Assembly: GCF_004342115.1 (NCBI RefSeq)
Contig: NZ_SMAC01000005.1
Span: forward strand, 35,843 to 99,842
DNA: 64,000 bases
Direction: 5' to 3'
Origin: Mannheimia haemolytica
GTDB taxonomy: Bacteria; Pseudomonadota; Gammaproteobacteria; Enterobacterales; Pasteurellaceae
Under the pieces are notes generated by a model that worked only from the letters and a program-made list of their open reading frames with translations, was not told the DNA's origin and ran no database searches. Below are positions 27,323 through 38,955 of this stretch, in pieces (the first letter of the stretch is position 1; every line of letters starts with the position of its first letter). The translations under genes and the position numbers were made by a program.

Positions 27323-28210
27323 ATGAAAAAACATCAACCCATCAAAGGGGCTATGGCAATTATTACCGCAGGTGTATTATTTGCCTGTATCAATACCTTA
27401 ATTCCCAAATTAACGTCCATTTCACCAATTGATTCGAGTGTGATTGCACTGGTGCAATATTTAGTCGCCTTTATTTTCCTCGTACCCAGTATGAATAATA
27501 TCGGTTTCTTCTCTTCATTAAAAACCGAGCATTTTGGGCAACACTGTTTTCGGATTTTTCTATCTGCGATTGGTATTCAATGTTGGACAATGGCACTCGC
27601 TAACCAATTACCTATTTGGCAGGGCATAGCGTTATTGATGACTTCGCCATTGTTTGTGACCATCGGCTCCGGTCTGTTTTTAAAAGAGAAAGTGGATAAA
27701 AAGCGTTGGATTGCAACTGCAATGGGGTTTGTTGGGGCAATGATTATTCTAGAGCCTTGGAGCGATTATTTTGAAATGATTGCACTGTTGCCGATTGCTG
27801 CTGCTTTTTTCTGGGCAGGTTATTCGCTAATGGTGAAAAAACTCTCTCGCTACGATAGCCCAACTACGATGGTCGCTTATCTGTTTATTCTAATTACGCC
27901 TTTTAATTTGTTGATTGCACTCACGAACCTTAGCCCTAGTGGGTTTAGTCTGCCTTCTTGGAGCGATTTCGGCTTTTTAATCTTACTCGGTTTCTTTACG
28001 GCGTTAGCACAACTGGCGGTAGCCAAAGCCTACAGTGTAGCAGATGCTTCCTACATTCAGCCGTTTGATTTTATTAAATTGCCGCTGAATGTATTAGCCG
28101 GTTGGCTTGTATTTAACTGGGTGCCACCGGGTAAATTATGGCTAGGGGCAGCGATTATTATCGCTGCGACCATTTATATTACTCACGCTGAAACTAAACA
28201 GAGTAATTAG
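27323..28210 (+). CDS. DMT-superfamily (EamA) transporter
   Basis: Ten-helix membrane protein with two EamA domains (PF00892), 295 aa from ATG 27323, which has AAAAGGAG upstream. Helix pairs such as GAMAIITAGVLFACINTLIP at the N-terminus and LWLGAAIIIAATIYITHAE at the C-terminus fit the RhaT/YdcZ-type exporters. The substrate cannot be deduced; amino acids or their derivatives are common for this family. It follows argA by 53 bp on the same strand, with an uptake word in the gap, and converges on ilvH. Confidence 0.85.
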   Translation: MKKHQPIKGAMAIITAGVLFACINTLIPKLTSISPIDSSVIALVQYLVAFIFLVPSMNNIGFFSSLKTEHFGQHCFRIFLSAIGIQCWTMALANQLPIWQGIALLMTSPLFVTIGSGLFLKEKVDKKRWIATAMGFVGAMIILEPWSDYFEMIALLPIAAAFFWAGYSLMVKKLSRYDSPTTMVAYLFILITPFNLLIALTNLSPSGFSLPSWSDFGFLILLGFFTALAQLAVAKAYSVADASYIQPFDFIKLPLNVLAGWLVFNWVPPGKLWLGAAIIIAATIYITHAETKQSN

Positions 28211-28232
28211 CAACAAATTCACGTTACATAAA

Positions 28233-28263
28233 AAATCCCTTTATCTTTAAGATAAAGGGATTT
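28233..28263. terminator. Bidirectional terminator between the exporter and ilvH
   Basis: AAATCCCTTTATCTT (28233-28247) and its exact complement (28249-28263) form a hairpin with A/T tracts on both sides between convergent genes. Confidence 0.82.
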
Positions 28264-28289
28264 GCAAATTTTAAGCTAAAATTGACCGC

Positions 28290-28781
28290 TTACAGAGCGT
28301 TCTTATCACCACGAGATAGGCTAATCACGCCGGAGCGAACAATCTCTACAATCGTTGTTTCTTCTTTAACTGCCTCAATAAATGCATTGAGCTTCTCGGT
28401 AGAACCGGATAATTGAATGGTGTAAAGTTTCGGTGTTAAATCTACGATTTGCCCACGGTAAATATCTACCATACGTTTCAGTTCATCACGAGATGAACCT
28501 GTAGCTCGCACTTTTACCAATAACACTTCACGCTCAACGTGTTCATAAGCACTTAAGTTACTCACTTTAAACACATCAATGAGTTTGTGTAGTTGCTTTT
28601 CGATTTGTTCTAACACCTGTTCTTCGCCTTGCGCGACAATTGTCATACGGGAAAGGCTTGGATCATCAGTAGGGGCAACGGTCAAGCTTTCAATGTTAAA
28701 ACCACGCTGCGAGAAAAGGGCAACTACACGAGATAATGCACCTGATTCATTTTCTAATAATACGGCTAATGTTCTACGCAT
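28290..28781 (-). CDS. ilvH: Acetolactate synthase III small subunit
   Basis: Regulatory subunit that confers valine feedback inhibition and full activity on IlvI. The N-terminal ACT domain is clear ([20 protein letters not shown], about residues 10-29, then [15 protein letters not shown]), followed by the C-terminal small-subunit domain. The 163-aa length matches E. coli IlvH. Its start overlaps the ilvI stop by 8 bp, so the two are translationally coupled. Confidence 0.95.
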   Translation of the reverse strand: MRRTLAVLLENESGALSRVVALFSQRGFNIESLTVAPTDDPSLSRMTIVAQGEEQVLEQIEKQLHKLIDVFKVSNLSAYEHVEREVLLVKVRATGSSRDELKRMVDIYRGQIVDLTPKLYTIQLSGSTEKLNAFIEAVKEETTIVEIVRSGVISLSRGDKNAL

Positions 28782-30495
28782 CTGTTCTCTCCGTTTTACT
28801 TAACATCATTTCATTCATTGCTCCTCCACGCACTTGCATTGGGTAAACATGTTCCGTTTCATCGACCAATACATCAACAAATACAAGCTTATCTTTAATT
28901 GAGAATGCCTCAGTTAATTTTGCCTCCAATTCAGAAGGGTGGTCGATTTGAATCCCAACGTGGCCATAAGCCTCTGCTAATTTAGCAAAGTTAGGTAGAG
29001 AATTCATATACACCTGTGAATGGCGGCCAGAGTAAATAATATCTTGCCACTGTTTCACCATACCTAAGAAACGGTTATTTAAGCTGACAATCACAATCGG
29101 TGTGTCGTATTGCTTTGCGGTGGAAAGTTCCTGGATATTCATTTGGATACTACCATCACCGGTTACACAAACAACAGTGGCATCAGGGTGGGCAAATTTT
29201 ACCCCCATCGCAGCAGGTAAGCCAAAGCCCATTGTGCCTGCACCGCCTGAATTAATCCAACGACGTGGTTTATCGAACCCATAATGCAATGCAGCAAACA
29301 TTTGATGTTGTCCAACATCTGAGGCAACATAAGCCTCCCCATTGGTCAACTTGTGGATCATTCTAATCACTTGTTGTGGCTTAATCACATCACTGTTTTC
29401 TTCAAAGGCTAAGCAATTACGAGCTTTCCAAGCATCAATTTGTTGCCACCAAGCGGTTAAATCTACCTGATTTTTTGCAAGATTTTCCTCACCTAATAAA
29501 GATAAAAATTCTTCCATTACATTCTTAGCACTGCCTACAATTGGAATATAAGCTTGTACTGTTTTGGAAATTGAGGCTGGATCAATATCCACGTGGATCA
29601 CTTTTGCATTCGGGCAATATTTTGCTAAGTTATTTGTTGTACGATCATCAAAACGTACCCCAATACCTAAAATCAAATCACTTTCGTGCATTGCATTATT
29701 TGCCTCAAAAGTGCCGTGCATGCCTAACATACCTAAATATTGCTTATCAGAGGCAGGATAAGCACCTAATCCCATTAATGAACAGGTTACAGGTAGATTT
29801 AGCTTTTGTGCAAACTCTGTAATTTCTGGCGAACACTCTGCACTAATTACACCACCGCCTACATAAAGCACTGGACGTTTTGCTACTAATAGTGCTTTTA
29901 ATGCTTTTTTAATTTGCCCTTTATGCCCTTGAACTGTTGGGTTATAAGAACGCATTGATACTTCTTGCGGATATTCATAGGGATATTTATTTAATGGATT
30001 GACTACATCTTTAGGAATATCAATAACTACCGGGCCTGGTCGACCGGTTGATGCAATATAAAAGGCTTTTTTGATAATTTCAGGAATTTCTTCTGTATTT
30101 TTTACTAAGAAACTGTGTTTTACAACCGGACGAGAAATGCCGATCATATCACTTTCTTGGAATGCATCTGTCCCAATTAAACTTGATGGAACTTGACCCG
30201 ACAGTATTACTAACGGAACAGAGTCGGTATAAGCAGTTAAAATACCAGTAATTGTATTCGTTGCTCCCGGACCTGAAGTCACTAGCACACAGCCGACTTT
30301 ACCTGTTGAACGGGCATAGCCATCAGCCATATGTACAGCACCTTGCTCGTGTCGAACTAAAACGTGATTCAATCCAAGTGTATGAATTGCATCATAAATA
30401 TCGAGTACAGAGCCACCCGGATAGCCGAAAACGTATTCTACGCCTTCATCCTTTAAGGACTGTACAATCATTTCTGCACCAGAAAGTTTTTTCAT
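28774..30495 (-). CDS. ilvI: Acetolactate synthase III large subunit
   Basis: Thiamine-diphosphate enzyme for the first common step of valine, leucine and isoleucine synthesis. The N-terminal domain begins [20 protein letters not shown] with the catalytic glutamate in [11 protein letters not shown]. The C-terminal ThDP motif is [18 protein letters not shown] with the NN end in [10 protein letters not shown]. The start is MKKLSGAE, preceded by GGAGG; a TTG five codons earlier is less likely. The product is 573 aa. Lrp, encoded in this window, regulates ilvIH in enteric bacteria. Confidence 0.96.
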   Translation of the reverse strand: MKKLSGAEMIVQSLKDEGVEYVFGYPGGSVLDIYDAIHTLGLNHVLVRHEQGAVHMADGYARSTGKVGCVLVTSGPGATNTITGILTAYTDSVPLVILSGQVPSSLIGTDAFQESDMIGISRPVVKHSFLVKNTEEIPEIIKKAFYIASTGRPGPVVIDIPKDVVNPLNKYPYEYPQEVSMRSYNPTVQGHKGQIKKALKALLVAKRPVLYVGGGVISAECSPEITEFAQKLNLPVTCSLMGLGAYPASDKQYLGMLGMHGTFEANNAMHESDLILGIGVRFDDRTTNNLAKYCPNAKVIHVDIDPASISKTVQAYIPIVGSAKNVMEEFLSLLGEENLAKNQVDLTAWWQQIDAWKARNCLAFEENSDVIKPQQVIRMIHKLTNGEAYVASDVGQHQMFAALHYGFDKPRRWINSGGAGTMGFGLPAAMGVKFAHPDATVVCVTGDGSIQMNIQELSTAKQYDTPIVIVSLNNRFLGMVKQWQDIIYSGRHSQVYMNSLPNFAKLAEAYGHVGIQIDHPSELEAKLTEAFSIKDKLVFVDVLVDETEHVYPMQVRGGAMNEMMLSKTERTDA

Positions 30496-30746
30496 TGAAT
30501 CCTCCAACAAAATAGCATTTTCTTCTCTAAGATGGTTGGATTTTGCAGTAAAATTTTATTGATGTCTAGTTCTTATTATGGGATCAAATGCTAGATTTGC
30601 TAGATTTATATTCTTTTTTATCTTAAAAAGTTGGGATTTTATAAAAATAAATCTATATATTTGTATGTTTTTGATTTTTAAATCTATATTTTACACTTTT
30701 GCTGAAATTTAAAACTTTTTTGACGATAACAGGAATCAGGAAAATA
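30496..30746. other. AT-rich ilvIH upstream region without a gene
   Basis: This stretch between ilvI and the carbonic anhydrase terminator has no supported open frame. I looked for a leader peptide rich in Ile, Leu or Val codons and found none; only a trivial 8-codon frame touches the ilvI start. The A/T tracts and long leader fit Lrp control, as in E. coli ilvIH, but I cannot place sites. Confidence 0.5.
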
Positions 30747-30770
30747 AAAAACCATCAAACAATGGTTTTT
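30747..30770. terminator. Terminator downstream of the carbonic anhydrase gene
   Basis: AAAAACCAT (30747-30755) pairs with ATGGTTTTT (30762-30770), with A/T tracts on both sides. Confidence 0.7.
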
Positions 30771-30817
30771 TATAAAAAGATTGTAAAAAAATCGATAAAT
30801 TTAACCGCTTACAATGG

Positions 30818-31498
30818 CTAATTTTCATCGTTTAAAACTATTTTTTCGTTTGCTTCGGTTGTTATTTTAGCTATTGCATTACGATAGGTAATTTCTAATG
30901 TTTCTCGGCTAGTAGCCATAACACCTTGGTCAATCAAGAAACCATCTGTAACATCGTATACCCAACCGTGTAGCGAGAGGGATTTACCCTGTTCCCAAGC
31001 GGTTTTAATAATAGAGGACTGACCTAAATTATAAACTTGTTCTGCAACATTTAATCGGGTCAAGACATTTGATCGATCTTCATAGGGAAGTTTGCCTAGT
31101 AAATGGCTGTGTTTAAACCAGATATCACGAATATGTAACAACCAGTTATTAATTAAACCAAGTTCTTTTTGTGCAATTGCCGCATTGATACCACCACAAT
31201 TAGTGTGACCACAGATAATAATATGCTCAATTTCTAATACATCTACCGCATATTGAACAACCGACAGACAATTAAGATCAGTGTGAATCACCATATTTGC
31301 TACATTTCGATGAACAAATAATTCTCCGGGGCCTAACCCTGTGAGTTTTTCAGCAGGCACACGACTATCGGAACAGCCAATCCATAAATAGGTTGGCTTT
31401 TGATGTTCCGCTAATTCTTTAAAATAATCCGATTGTTCATCTTTCATCTTAGTTGCCCAGGCGTGGTTATTGGCAAATAAGCGTTCAATTTTTTCCAT
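30818..31498 (-). CDS. can: Beta-class carbonic anhydrase
   Basis: Zinc enzyme interconverting CO2 and bicarbonate, needed for growth in air where bicarbonate limits carboxylations. Zinc ligands are Cys42 in CSDSRVPAE, and the histidine and cysteine of HTNCGG near residues 98-101; Asp44 and Arg46 form the catalytic dyad. The 226-aa length matches E. coli Can. The Shine-Dalgarno is AAGGAG. An uptake word ends the gene's terminator region. Confidence 0.94.
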   Translation of the reverse strand: MEKIERLFANNHAWATKMKDEQSDYFKELAEHQKPTYLWIGCSDSRVPAEKLTGLGPGELFVHRNVANMVIHTDLNCLSVVQYAVDVLEIEHIIICGHTNCGGINAAIAQKELGLINNWLLHIRDIWFKHSHLLGKLPYEDRSNVLTRLNVAEQVYNLGQSSIIKTAWEQGKSLSLHGWVYDVTDGFLIDQGVMATSRETLEITYRNAIAKITTEANEKIVLNDEN

Positions 31499-31567
31499 AA
31501 ATTCTCCTTTTTAACACTAATCTTGATTATATGATTAAATTGAAAAGTCGGGTAGGTAAAAAATAAA

Positions 31568-31593
31568 AATGCCCTTAGTTTTAAGGGCATTTG
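31568..31593 (-). terminator. Rho-independent terminator of pta
   Basis: AAATGCCCTTA (31568-31578) and TAAGGGCATTT (31583-31593) form an 11-bp stem with a 4-nt loop just after the pta stop. Confidence 0.88.
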
Positions 31594-31611
31594 GTTTCAT
31601 TTGGGAGGGAA

Positions 31612-33747
31612 TTATTGCGTTGCTTGAATCGCAGTTAACGCAATAGTATAAACGATGTCGTCAACTAAAGCCCCACGGGACAAGTCATTTACAGGTTTAC
31701 GCATACCTTGTAACATTGGGCCGATAGAGACTAAATCTGCCGAACGTTGTACCGCTTTATAGGTGGTATTACCAGTATTTAAATCCGGGAAGACAAATAC
31801 AGTTGCTTTACCTGCTACAGGTGAATTTGGTGCTTTTGAGCGGGCAACATCTTCCATAATCGCCGCATCATATTGTAATGGGCCATCAATGATTAAATCT
31901 GGACGTTTTTCTTGGGCAATACGAGTTGCTTCTTTCACTTTTTCTACATCCGCACCTGAACCTGATGTACCGGTAGAGTAGGAGATCATTGCAACACGAG
32001 GGTCAATACCAAAGGCTTTGGCAGATTCTGCTGATTGAATCGCAATTTCCGCTAGCTGTTCTGCAGTTGGGTCAGGGTTTACCGCACAGTCACCATATAC
32101 CAATACTTGATCAGGTAGTAGCATAAAGAAGATAGAAGATACAATAGAGCTTCCCGGTGCAGTTTTAATGATCTGCATGGGTGGGCGAATAGTGTTAGCG
32201 GTTGTGTGAACTGCGCCTGAGACTAAACCGTCCACTTCATTAGCTTCAAGCATCATTGTACCCAATACAACTGTATCTAAAAGTTGCTCACGAGCAACAA
32301 CTTCAGTCATTCCTTTTGCTTTACGCAATTCAACTAAGCGATCAACATAATTTTCACGAATGCTCGCAGGGTCAATAATCGTTACGCCCTTACCTAATAC
32401 CACGCCTTGTGCTTCAGCAACACGTTGTACGTCTGTTGGGTTAGCTAATAACACACATTCTGCAATGCCACGCTCAGCACATAATGCAGCCGCTTTCACA
32501 GTACGAGGCTCATCTCCTTCAGGTAAAACAATGCGTTTTTTCGCTTGACGGGCATATTCGGTTAATTGGTAACGGAATGCTGCAGGTGATAAACGTCTTG
32601 CACGAGTAGCGGCTTTAGAAACCTCATCAATGAAACCTACATTAAATTTGCTTGCCATATATTCTTTAATTGCAGCAATACGCTCTTTATCATCTACAGG
32701 CACTTCTAAGCTGAAGCTTTGTAGGCTTAATGCGGTTTGCCAAGTGTTACCTTCAATACGGAATACAGGCACACCGGTTTCAAATGCTTGTTGGCAAAGT
32801 TTTGCAATTGAGCTATCAATTTTATAACCACCGGTTAGTAAAATAGCACCAATTTCGATGCCATTCATTACCGCCAACGATGCAGCAACTAACACTTCAG
32901 GACGATCCGCAGAGGTAACTAATAAACTACCGGCTTTAAAATGATCGACCATATTTGGTAAGTTACGTGCACAGAATGTCACACCGCGAATCCGACGAGC
33001 CTTTATTTCGCCTTCATTAATAATTGAAGCGCCTAAATGTTTTGCAACATCAATTGCTCGTGTAGCAATAAGTTCTGCTTTCCAGCTAATACAGCCTAAC
33101 AGCTTAATTGGACTTTTAGCAAAAAGATGCTCGACTTCTGAAACATTATTATTTGAGTGCTGAAATGAATCAAAAATTTCAGTCAAATCTGGACGGGTTC
33201 TACCTGAATCATCTACTGGTGCATTGAATTTATTGATAATAACGCCCAGTAAATTTGGGTTGTTACGTCCACCAAATTGTGAAGCGGCAGCTTCAACTCG
33301 CTCTTTTAATTGAGCTGGTGTATCTGAGGCCGGTGCTGCAACTAATACAATTTCAGCATCAAGGGCTTGAGCCATTTCATAGTTAATGCTGTTAGCGTAT
33401 GAGTTTTTACGCGTTGGAATTAAACCTTCAACAATGACAATTTCATTATTTTTTGATAATTTTTGGTGGCGTTCCACCACTTTTTCTAACAATACATCCG
33501 TTTGGTTTTGACCGATTAATGTTTCAGCTTCGCTTAACATAAACGGCTCACCAACCTCTGTTGTTTGTTCTGCTCTGATAATCGTTGTTGAGCGGTCTAA
33601 CGTATCTTCACCGCTGATAGGTTGAGAAATCGGTTTTAAAAATCCTACTTTAGAACCTTTTTGCTCCAAAGCATGTACTAAACCTAAGCTAACACTGGTT
33701 AAACCAACACCAGTTGAAATAGGGATAAGAATGATCGTTCTAGACAT
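31612..33747 (-). CDS. pta: Phosphate acetyltransferase
   Basis: Converts acetyl-CoA and phosphate to acetyl phosphate in overflow and anaerobic acetate production. This is the long gamma-proteobacterial form of 711 aa: an N-terminal P-loop/DRTGG region beginning [19 protein letters not shown] (about residues 5-23), and the catalytic PTA domain from about residue 390 ([17 protein letters not shown]), with [16 protein letters not shown]. It lies 52 bp downstream of ackA on the same strand, the usual ackA-pta operon. Confidence 0.96.
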   Translation of the reverse strand: MSRTIILIPISTGVGLTSVSLGLVHALEQKGSKVGFLKPISQPISGEDTLDRSTTIIRAEQTTEVGEPFMLSEAETLIGQNQTDVLLEKVVERHQKLSKNNEIVIVEGLIPTRKNSYANSINYEMAQALDAEIVLVAAPASDTPAQLKERVEAAASQFGGRNNPNLLGVIINKFNAPVDDSGRTRPDLTEIFDSFQHSNNNVSEVEHLFAKSPIKLLGCISWKAELIATRAIDVAKHLGASIINEGEIKARRIRGVTFCARNLPNMVDHFKAGSLLVTSADRPEVLVAASLAVMNGIEIGAILLTGGYKIDSSIAKLCQQAFETGVPVFRIEGNTWQTALSLQSFSLEVPVDDKERIAAIKEYMASKFNVGFIDEVSKAATRARRLSPAAFRYQLTEYARQAKKRIVLPEGDEPRTVKAAALCAERGIAECVLLANPTDVQRVAEAQGVVLGKGVTIIDPASIRENYVDRLVELRKAKGMTEVVAREQLLDTVVLGTMMLEANEVDGLVSGAVHTTANTIRPPMQIIKTAPGSSIVSSIFFMLLPDQVLVYGDCAVNPDPTAEQLAEIAIQSAESAKAFGIDPRVAMISYSTGTSGSGADVEKVKEATRIAQEKRPDLIIDGPLQYDAAIMEDVARSKAPNSPVAGKATVFVFPDLNTGNTTYKAVQRSADLVSIGPMLQGMRKPVNDLSRGALVDDIVYTIALTAIQATQ

Positions 33748-33799
33748 AATATTTCCAAATTAAAAGAAAGTGAAAGGGCAGAATATCTGCCCCCTATGA

Positions 33800-35008
33800 T
33801 TATAATGCTAATTTAGCGGTATCTTGTGCAATCACGAGTTCTTCATTAGTTGGGATAACAACAGCTTTAAATGTTGACTCGTCCGCTGTAATGACTCCAT
33901 CTTTACCAAAACGGGCAGCAAGGTTACGCTCTTGATCTAACTTAATGCCAAATAATTTTAAGTGATTTAAGGTTAATTCACGTACTAAGCCTGAATTTTC
34001 ACCGATACCACCTGTAAATGCGATAGCATCTAAGTGGTCATCGCCTAAAATTGCCATATATGAACCAATATATTTAGCTAAACGATAGCTATATACATCT
34101 AAAGCACGTTTTGCTTCCGGTTTTGATACGTCATTGTAATTATCTTCCGCATAACGACAGTCACTAGTTACGCCAGTTAAACCTAAAAGACCAGATTTTT
34201 TTACTAGAGTAGTATCAATTTCGTCCATTGACATACCTAAGTTATTGTATAAGAAAGAGATAATCGCAGGGTCTAAGTCACCAGAGCGAGTACCCATTAC
34301 TAAACCTTCTAATGGAGTTAAACCCATTGAGGTATCAATACATTTACCATTGCGTACAACAGAAACAGAACCACCGTTACCTAAGTGGCAAATAATGGCA
34401 TTGGTTTGCTCAACAGACTTACCTGCTAATTCTGCAACTTGTGAGGTGATATAGAAGTGGCTTGTGCCATGGAAACCGTAGCGACGAATACCATTTTCTT
34501 TATAGAATGTATATGGAAGTGCATATAAGAATGCGTGTTCCGGCATTGTCTGATGGAATGCAGTGTCAAATACAGCTACGTTTTTGTCTTTTAATTCAGG
34601 GAAAATGCGGAATGCTTCTTTAATACCAATTAAATGCGCAGGGTTGTGTAATGGTGCAAATTGCGTTGCATCTTCAATACCTTTAATCACTTCATCGGTA
34701 ATTACAACTGATGAGGTGAATTTTTCACCGCCATGAACAATACGATGACCAATCGCGCCGATACCTGCTTTTAATTCGTCAGATAACAATTTTTCAGCAA
34801 TAAAGGTAAGTGCTTCACTATGTGTGGCACCTGCACCTAAATCAGCATTACCTTTCTCCCCGTTTAACTTCCACTTGATACGTGCATCTTCTAAATGAAA
34901 AGCTTCAGCAAGTCCAGATAATTTTTCATCACCTGTTTTAGGATCTAAAATAGCAAATTTAAGAGATGAACTACCGCAGTTAAGGATTAAGATTAAGTTT
35001 TTAGACAT
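33800..35008 (-). CDS. ackA: Acetate kinase
   Basis: Makes ATP and acetate from acetyl phosphate. ASKHA-fold signatures are complete: [16 protein letters not shown] at the N-terminus, the catalytic [17 protein letters not shown], the [10 protein letters not shown] loop and [15 protein letters not shown] near the end. I start at ATG 35008 (MSKNLI), 402 aa; a TTG two codons upstream is unlikely. First gene of ackA-pta. Confidence 0.96.
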   Translation of the reverse strand: MSKNLILILNCGSSSLKFAILDPKTGDEKLSGLAEAFHLEDARIKWKLNGEKGNADLGAGATHSEALTFIAEKLLSDELKAGIGAIGHRIVHGGEKFTSSVVITDEVIKGIEDATQFAPLHNPAHLIGIKEAFRIFPELKDKNVAVFDTAFHQTMPEHAFLYALPYTFYKENGIRRYGFHGTSHFYITSQVAELAGKSVEQTNAIICHLGNGGSVSVVRNGKCIDTSMGLTPLEGLVMGTRSGDLDPAIISFLYNNLGMSMDEIDTTLVKKSGLLGLTGVTSDCRYAEDNYNDVSKPEAKRALDVYSYRLAKYIGSYMAILGDDHLDAIAFTGGIGENSGLVRELTLNHLKLFGIKLDQERNLAARFGKDGVITADESTFKAVVIPTNEELVIAQDTAKLAL

Positions 35009-35248
35009 GGTCAAATTACCTTATTTTATGAAATGAGTTTGAAGAAAATACTATTTTTATTGGTGTATTTAAGGTGTAAAGGATACACCTTTCAGCTCTT
35101 AAAATAAATGCTTGAACTCAAAGAAAGATAAAAATGTGTTTAAAATTTGATATAACAAGCTATAAATGTGAAAAAATATGGCGAACAAGCGGTTATTTTT
35201 CTAAAATATTTTACAATTTACCCTTTCATTTCATTAAGGAGATATTTT

Positions 35249-37225
35249 ATGTTAAATAGAAGAAAATTTATCCAGCTTGGTGCAACTGCAATGCTTGTAT
35301 TGGGGACACAACCGTCTGCATTTGCACAAACAGCCAAAAATAAAGCTGGCTTGCGTGTCATCGCCACTACGGATATTCACGGTTTCTTAACTGATTTTGA
35401 TTATTACAAAGATGCTCCAACAGAAAAGTTTGGTTTTACCCGTACGGCAAGCCTAATTAAACAAGCTAGAGCAGAAGTTAAAAACAGTGTGTTAGTCGAT
35501 AATGGTGACTTAATTCAAGGTAATCCTATTTCTGACTACCAGTCAACCAAAGGTGCAAAAGAGGGCAAACCTGAACCTTCGATTATGGCATTAAATGCGA
35601 TGCAATATGAAGTCGGAACGCTGGGAAATCATGAATTTAACTACGGTTTAAGCTATTTAGATAATGCTATTAAGCAAGCAAAATTCCCTATTGTCAATGC
35701 AAACATTGTGAAGCCGGGGACAGATGAACCATTCTTTACACCTTATGTTATTCAACAAAAAGAAATTGTAGATGAAAAAGGGAATAAGCATACCATTAAG
35801 ATTGGTTATATCGGTTTTGTACCACCACAAGTGATGATTTGGGATAAAGCTAATCTTGAAGGAAAAGTTGAAGCTCGAGATATTGTGAAGACCGCACAAA
35901 AATATGTGCCTATAGTAAAAAAAGAAGGGGCAGATATTGTCGTTGCATTGGCACATACCGGCCCTTCAGACGAACCCTATAAAGAAGGCGCTGAGAACTG
36001 TGCGTTTTATCTAGCTGATGTAAAAGGTATTGATGCAGTTATTTTCGGGCATTCACATCGCCTGTTCCCAAATAAAGAATTTGCAAATTCACCAAATGCC
36101 GATATTGCAAAAGGAACAATGAAAGGCGTACCGGAAAGTATGGCTGGCTACTGGGGAAATAACATCAGTGTGATTGATTTAAGCTTGGCCGAAAACGATG
36201 GTAAATGGGGCGTTGTGGACGGTAGAGCAGAGTTGCGTCCAATTTATAATACGGAAGAGAAAAAAGCAACCGTTGAGAACCACCCTGAAATCGTTGCATT
36301 ATTAAAAGAAACCCATGAAGCAACCCGTCAATTTGTGTCTCAACCTATCGGTAAAGCAACTGATAATATGTATAGTTACCTTGCGTTAGTTCAAGATGAC
36401 CCTACCATTCAAATTGTGAACCAAGCTCAAAAAGCGTATGTAGAAAATGTGGTAAAAGGCTTGCCGGAGCTTGCAGGATTACCAATTCTAAGTGCCGGAG
36501 CACCGTTTAAAGCCGGTGGACGTAAAAATGACCCGACAGGCTATACCGAAGTCGATAAAGGCGAATTAACTTTCCGCAATGCGGCAGACTTATACCTTTA
36601 CCCAAATACCTTAGTGGTGGTTAAAGCAACAGGAGCAGAATTAAAAGAGTGGTTAGAGTGCAGTGCAGGAATGTTCAAACAAATTGATGTCGCTTCGGAT
36701 AAACCGCAATATTTACTGGATTGGACAGGTTTCCGCACCTATAACTACGATGTAATTGACGGTGTCAGCTATCAATTTGATATAACCCAACCGGCTCGTT
36801 ATGACGGCGAGTGCAAATTGATCAACCCTAATTCGCACCGTGTGGTGAACTTAACCTTTGACGGCAAACCGGTTGATCCTAAACAAGAATTCTTAATTGC
36901 CACCAACAATTACCGTGCTTATGGAGCAAAATTCCCGGGAACAGGCGATAAACATATTGTGTTCGCCGCACCGGACGAAAACCGCCAAGTGTTAGCGAAT
37001 TATATTACCACCGAAAGTAAAGCTCACGGGCAGGTAAGTCCGAAAGCGGATAACAACTGGCGTATTGCACCAATTAGCTCAAATGCAAAACTGGATATTC
37101 GTTTTGAAACCTCTCCAACAGATAAAGCTAAAGCTTTCATTAAGGAAAATGCACAATATCCGATGGAGTATATCGAAAACGATGAAACCGGCTTCGCAGT
37201 TTACCGTATTGATTTAACCAAATAA
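35249..37225 (+). CDS. cpdB: 2',3'-cyclic-nucleotide 2'-phosphodiesterase/3'-nucleotidase
   Basis: Periplasmic enzyme that hydrolyses 2',3'-cyclic nucleotides and 3'-nucleotides to nucleosides, for nucleotide scavenging. The start at MLNRRKF has AAGGAG upstream, and the leader NRRKFIQLG followed by a hydrophobic stretch and AFA is a twin-arginine-type signal peptide, with cleavage likely after residue 26. The metallophosphatase domain ([37 protein letters not shown]) precedes the 5'-nucleotidase C-terminal domain. The product is 658 aa. Confidence 0.94.
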   Translation: MLNRRKFIQLGATAMLVLGTQPSAFAQTAKNKAGLRVIATTDIHGFLTDFDYYKDAPTEKFGFTRTASLIKQARAEVKNSVLVDNGDLIQGNPISDYQSTKGAKEGKPEPSIMALNAMQYEVGTLGNHEFNYGLSYLDNAIKQAKFPIVNANIVKPGTDEPFFTPYVIQQKEIVDEKGNKHTIKIGYIGFVPPQVMIWDKANLEGKVEARDIVKTAQKYVPIVKKEGADIVVALAHTGPSDEPYKEGAENCAFYLADVKGIDAVIFGHSHRLFPNKEFANSPNADIAKGTMKGVPESMAGYWGNNISVIDLSLAENDGKWGVVDGRAELRPIYNTEEKKATVENHPEIVALLKETHEATRQFVSQPIGKATDNMYSYLALVQDDPTIQIVNQAQKAYVENVVKGLPELAGLPILSAGAPFKAGGRKNDPTGYTEVDKGELTFRNAADLYLYPNTLVVVKATGAELKEWLECSAGMFKQIDVASDKPQYLLDWTGFRTYNYDVIDGVSYQFDITQPARYDGECKLINPNSHRVVNLTFDGKPVDPKQEFLIATNNYRAYGAKFPGTGDKHIVFAAPDENRQVLANYITTESKAHGQVSPKADNNWRIAPISSNAKLDIRFETSPTDKAKAFIKENAQYPMEYIENDETGFAVYRIDLTK

Positions 37226-37237
37226 TCAGAGCTAAAT

Positions 37238-37283
37238 ACAAGCGGTCTAATTTGCAAAAAAATTAACAAATTTGACCGCTTGT
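37238..37283. terminator. Paired uptake-sequence hairpin between cpdB and nadV
   Basis: ACAAGCGGTC (37238-37247) and GACCGCTTGT (37274-37283) form a 10-bp stem extended by A/T pairing between convergent genes. Confidence 0.72.
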
Positions 37284-37297
37284 TTCATTCCATTTTT

Positions 37298-38776
37298 CTA
37301 AAATTGTTGTGCTATATTTTGCCGAATTTCATCAAAATTGGTCGATTTGACCAACTTACCATTTTCAAAAACCACCTCTAAAAGATCATCTGAAAAATCA
37401 TCCAGTGCGGTTAGCTCGTCAACATAATGATCATAAGAGATTACTTTTACTCGCCCTTTTTGCGATTTTTTTAAGCCGTTATCGGTTTTAGGAGCTTTGA
37501 AAATTGCCTTTTCGACACCGTTAATTGTAATTGAAGTCGCTTTGATTGCAAAACCCAGCGTATCACGAGTATTGCGTTGATAAGTTTGAGCCCCAACGCC
37601 AAACACAATATTGCTGGAAGCAAAACCTTTTGCCGTTAAGCCCTCTAAAATCCGTATCATTTTATCATAAGTGACGCCGTCACCATAAATTGCCCCAATA
37701 TGCGGATTAAGCACTTTATAACCTTTTTGGTTAATACTACCACCAAAAATATCCCACAAACACTCAATCAGACCTTTGCGTTCGTGTTCAACAGGGGAGG
37801 AACTGTTACCGCAAATAATTGTAAAAAAATCACCGCTATCAGGGCGGATAACCAATTTTGCTGATTCCGGTCGAGCTAAAATTTCTTGTTTTAATAATGG
37901 CAAATTAACGGTGATGTTATGCCAGAAATCGGTTGTATCTGCCACAATAGATAGCATATTATTTGGATATTTTGCCATTAAATAACGGAAAGTCGGCAGC
38001 TCATCAACACCGTGTGAACTCATCACCGAATGTTCTGATGCCGGAATAGATGTACCGATTAAATGTTGAGAACCATAATAGGCTGTCACGAATGAAATTG
38101 CAGGAATGGTATCTGTGCCTAAAAATGAGGTTAGATGCCCGGCACCGGAGCTTTCTGCTGATTCTAAGGAACTCATTCCACGCATAGAGAAATCGTGTGC
38201 CTGGAAGGGTAGATGGCTATTATCATCACAGGTTTGCTCTGAAAATTCGGCTAGAGCCTTACGATAAGCAAATGCAATGGAAGCTGATGTAATAGGCTGC
38301 CATAATGACACATTAATCAGGGTTTCCAAATAATTAGTCAGCCAAAAAAAGCTTGAGTGAGTGTTTTCAATTGTCATTAAAGGAACTTTCACTGCAACAG
38401 ATTTTCCTTCTGGAATAGCTTTAATTCTGATAGGTAAGTAACCGAGCTGATGCAATTGTGCAATATGTTCGCCAGAGTCCTCAATATTCAATGTGTCAGA
38501 AATAAATTGAGTATATTCAGAAACAACGTCATGTTGTGAGCGAGAAAAAAAATTATCGTTAAAATAATGAATCAAGTATTTTAAAATAAATGCCTGAAAG
38601 CCAAATGATACAACACGTGTAACAAATGGAGCATAAATATTACTACGAGGTGTGAATGTACTATATAAAAACTGAGAACCTTCAGGATATTGAATTCGAT
38701 GTGAAGTTTTATAAAAATCACATAATAGTGATGGTATTGCAGTTGAATTAATTTTTTTACCCAAAATACTATCCAT
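37298..38776 (-). CDS. nadV: Nicotinamide phosphoribosyltransferase
   Basis: Converts nicotinamide and PRPP to nicotinamide mononucleotide, the key step letting some Pasteurellaceae make NAD from nicotinamide (V-factor independence). The 492-aa sequence has the NAMPT signatures: an N-terminal TSHRIQYPEGSQFLYSTFTP, the FSMRGMSSLESAESSGAGHL segment, PASEHSVMSSHG with the catalytic histidine, and VIRPDSGD for phosphoribose binding. Full length. It is the gene immediately left of the dif site and its prophage. Confidence 0.93.
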   Translation of the reverse strand: MDSILGKKINSTAIPSLLCDFYKTSHRIQYPEGSQFLYSTFTPRSNIYAPFVTRVVSFGFQAFILKYLIHYFNDNFFSRSQHDVVSEYTQFISDTLNIEDSGEHIAQLHQLGYLPIRIKAIPEGKSVAVKVPLMTIENTHSSFFWLTNYLETLINVSLWQPITSASIAFAYRKALAEFSEQTCDDNSHLPFQAHDFSMRGMSSLESAESSGAGHLTSFLGTDTIPAISFVTAYYGSQHLIGTSIPASEHSVMSSHGVDELPTFRYLMAKYPNNMLSIVADTTDFWHNITVNLPLLKQEILARPESAKLVIRPDSGDFFTIICGNSSSPVEHERKGLIECLWDIFGGSINQKGYKVLNPHIGAIYGDGVTYDKMIRILEGLTAKGFASSNIVFGVGAQTYQRNTRDTLGFAIKATSITINGVEKAIFKAPKTDNGLKKSQKGRVKVISYDHYVDELTALDDFSDDLLEVVFENGKLVKSTNFDEIRQNIAQQF

Positions 38777-38860
38777 TTTCTTAAAGTCCTTATTTAACTT
38801 TTAAGGCTAGAGGTTATCATAACTTACCATAAAATGAAAAGTATTTGTTACAAAATGAGT

Positions 38861-38955
38861 GTATTTACATAATAACTTATAGATTAATGCTGTTACATAG
38901 ATGTGATGGCGTATTCAATAATACCGCCGATTGATGAAAAACTTATATTATTAAT
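38861..38955 (+). mobile_element. Decayed scar of an earlier related dif-integrated element
   Basis: Two pieces resemble the present prophage. At 38868-38886, CATAATAACTTATAGATTA matches the start of the element (CATAATGACTTACAGATTA) at 17 of 19 positions. From about 38911 to 38965 the sequence resembles the end of the ssDNA-binding gene and the right end of the replication module: ATTCAATAATACCGCC then GATTGATGAAAA (25 of 28 positions), then an ACTTATATTATTAAT segment in place of ACTTACATCATTAAT. In frame it would read SIIPPIDEK against SMIQPIDEN. This looks like a deletion remnant of a previous inovirus or rep-only unit. Confidence 0.7.

Noticed and set aside
30496..30746. Attenuator leader peptide for ilvIH
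   Set aside because: The only small frame is eight codons with no branched-chain codon run, and there is no terminator stem before ilvI.
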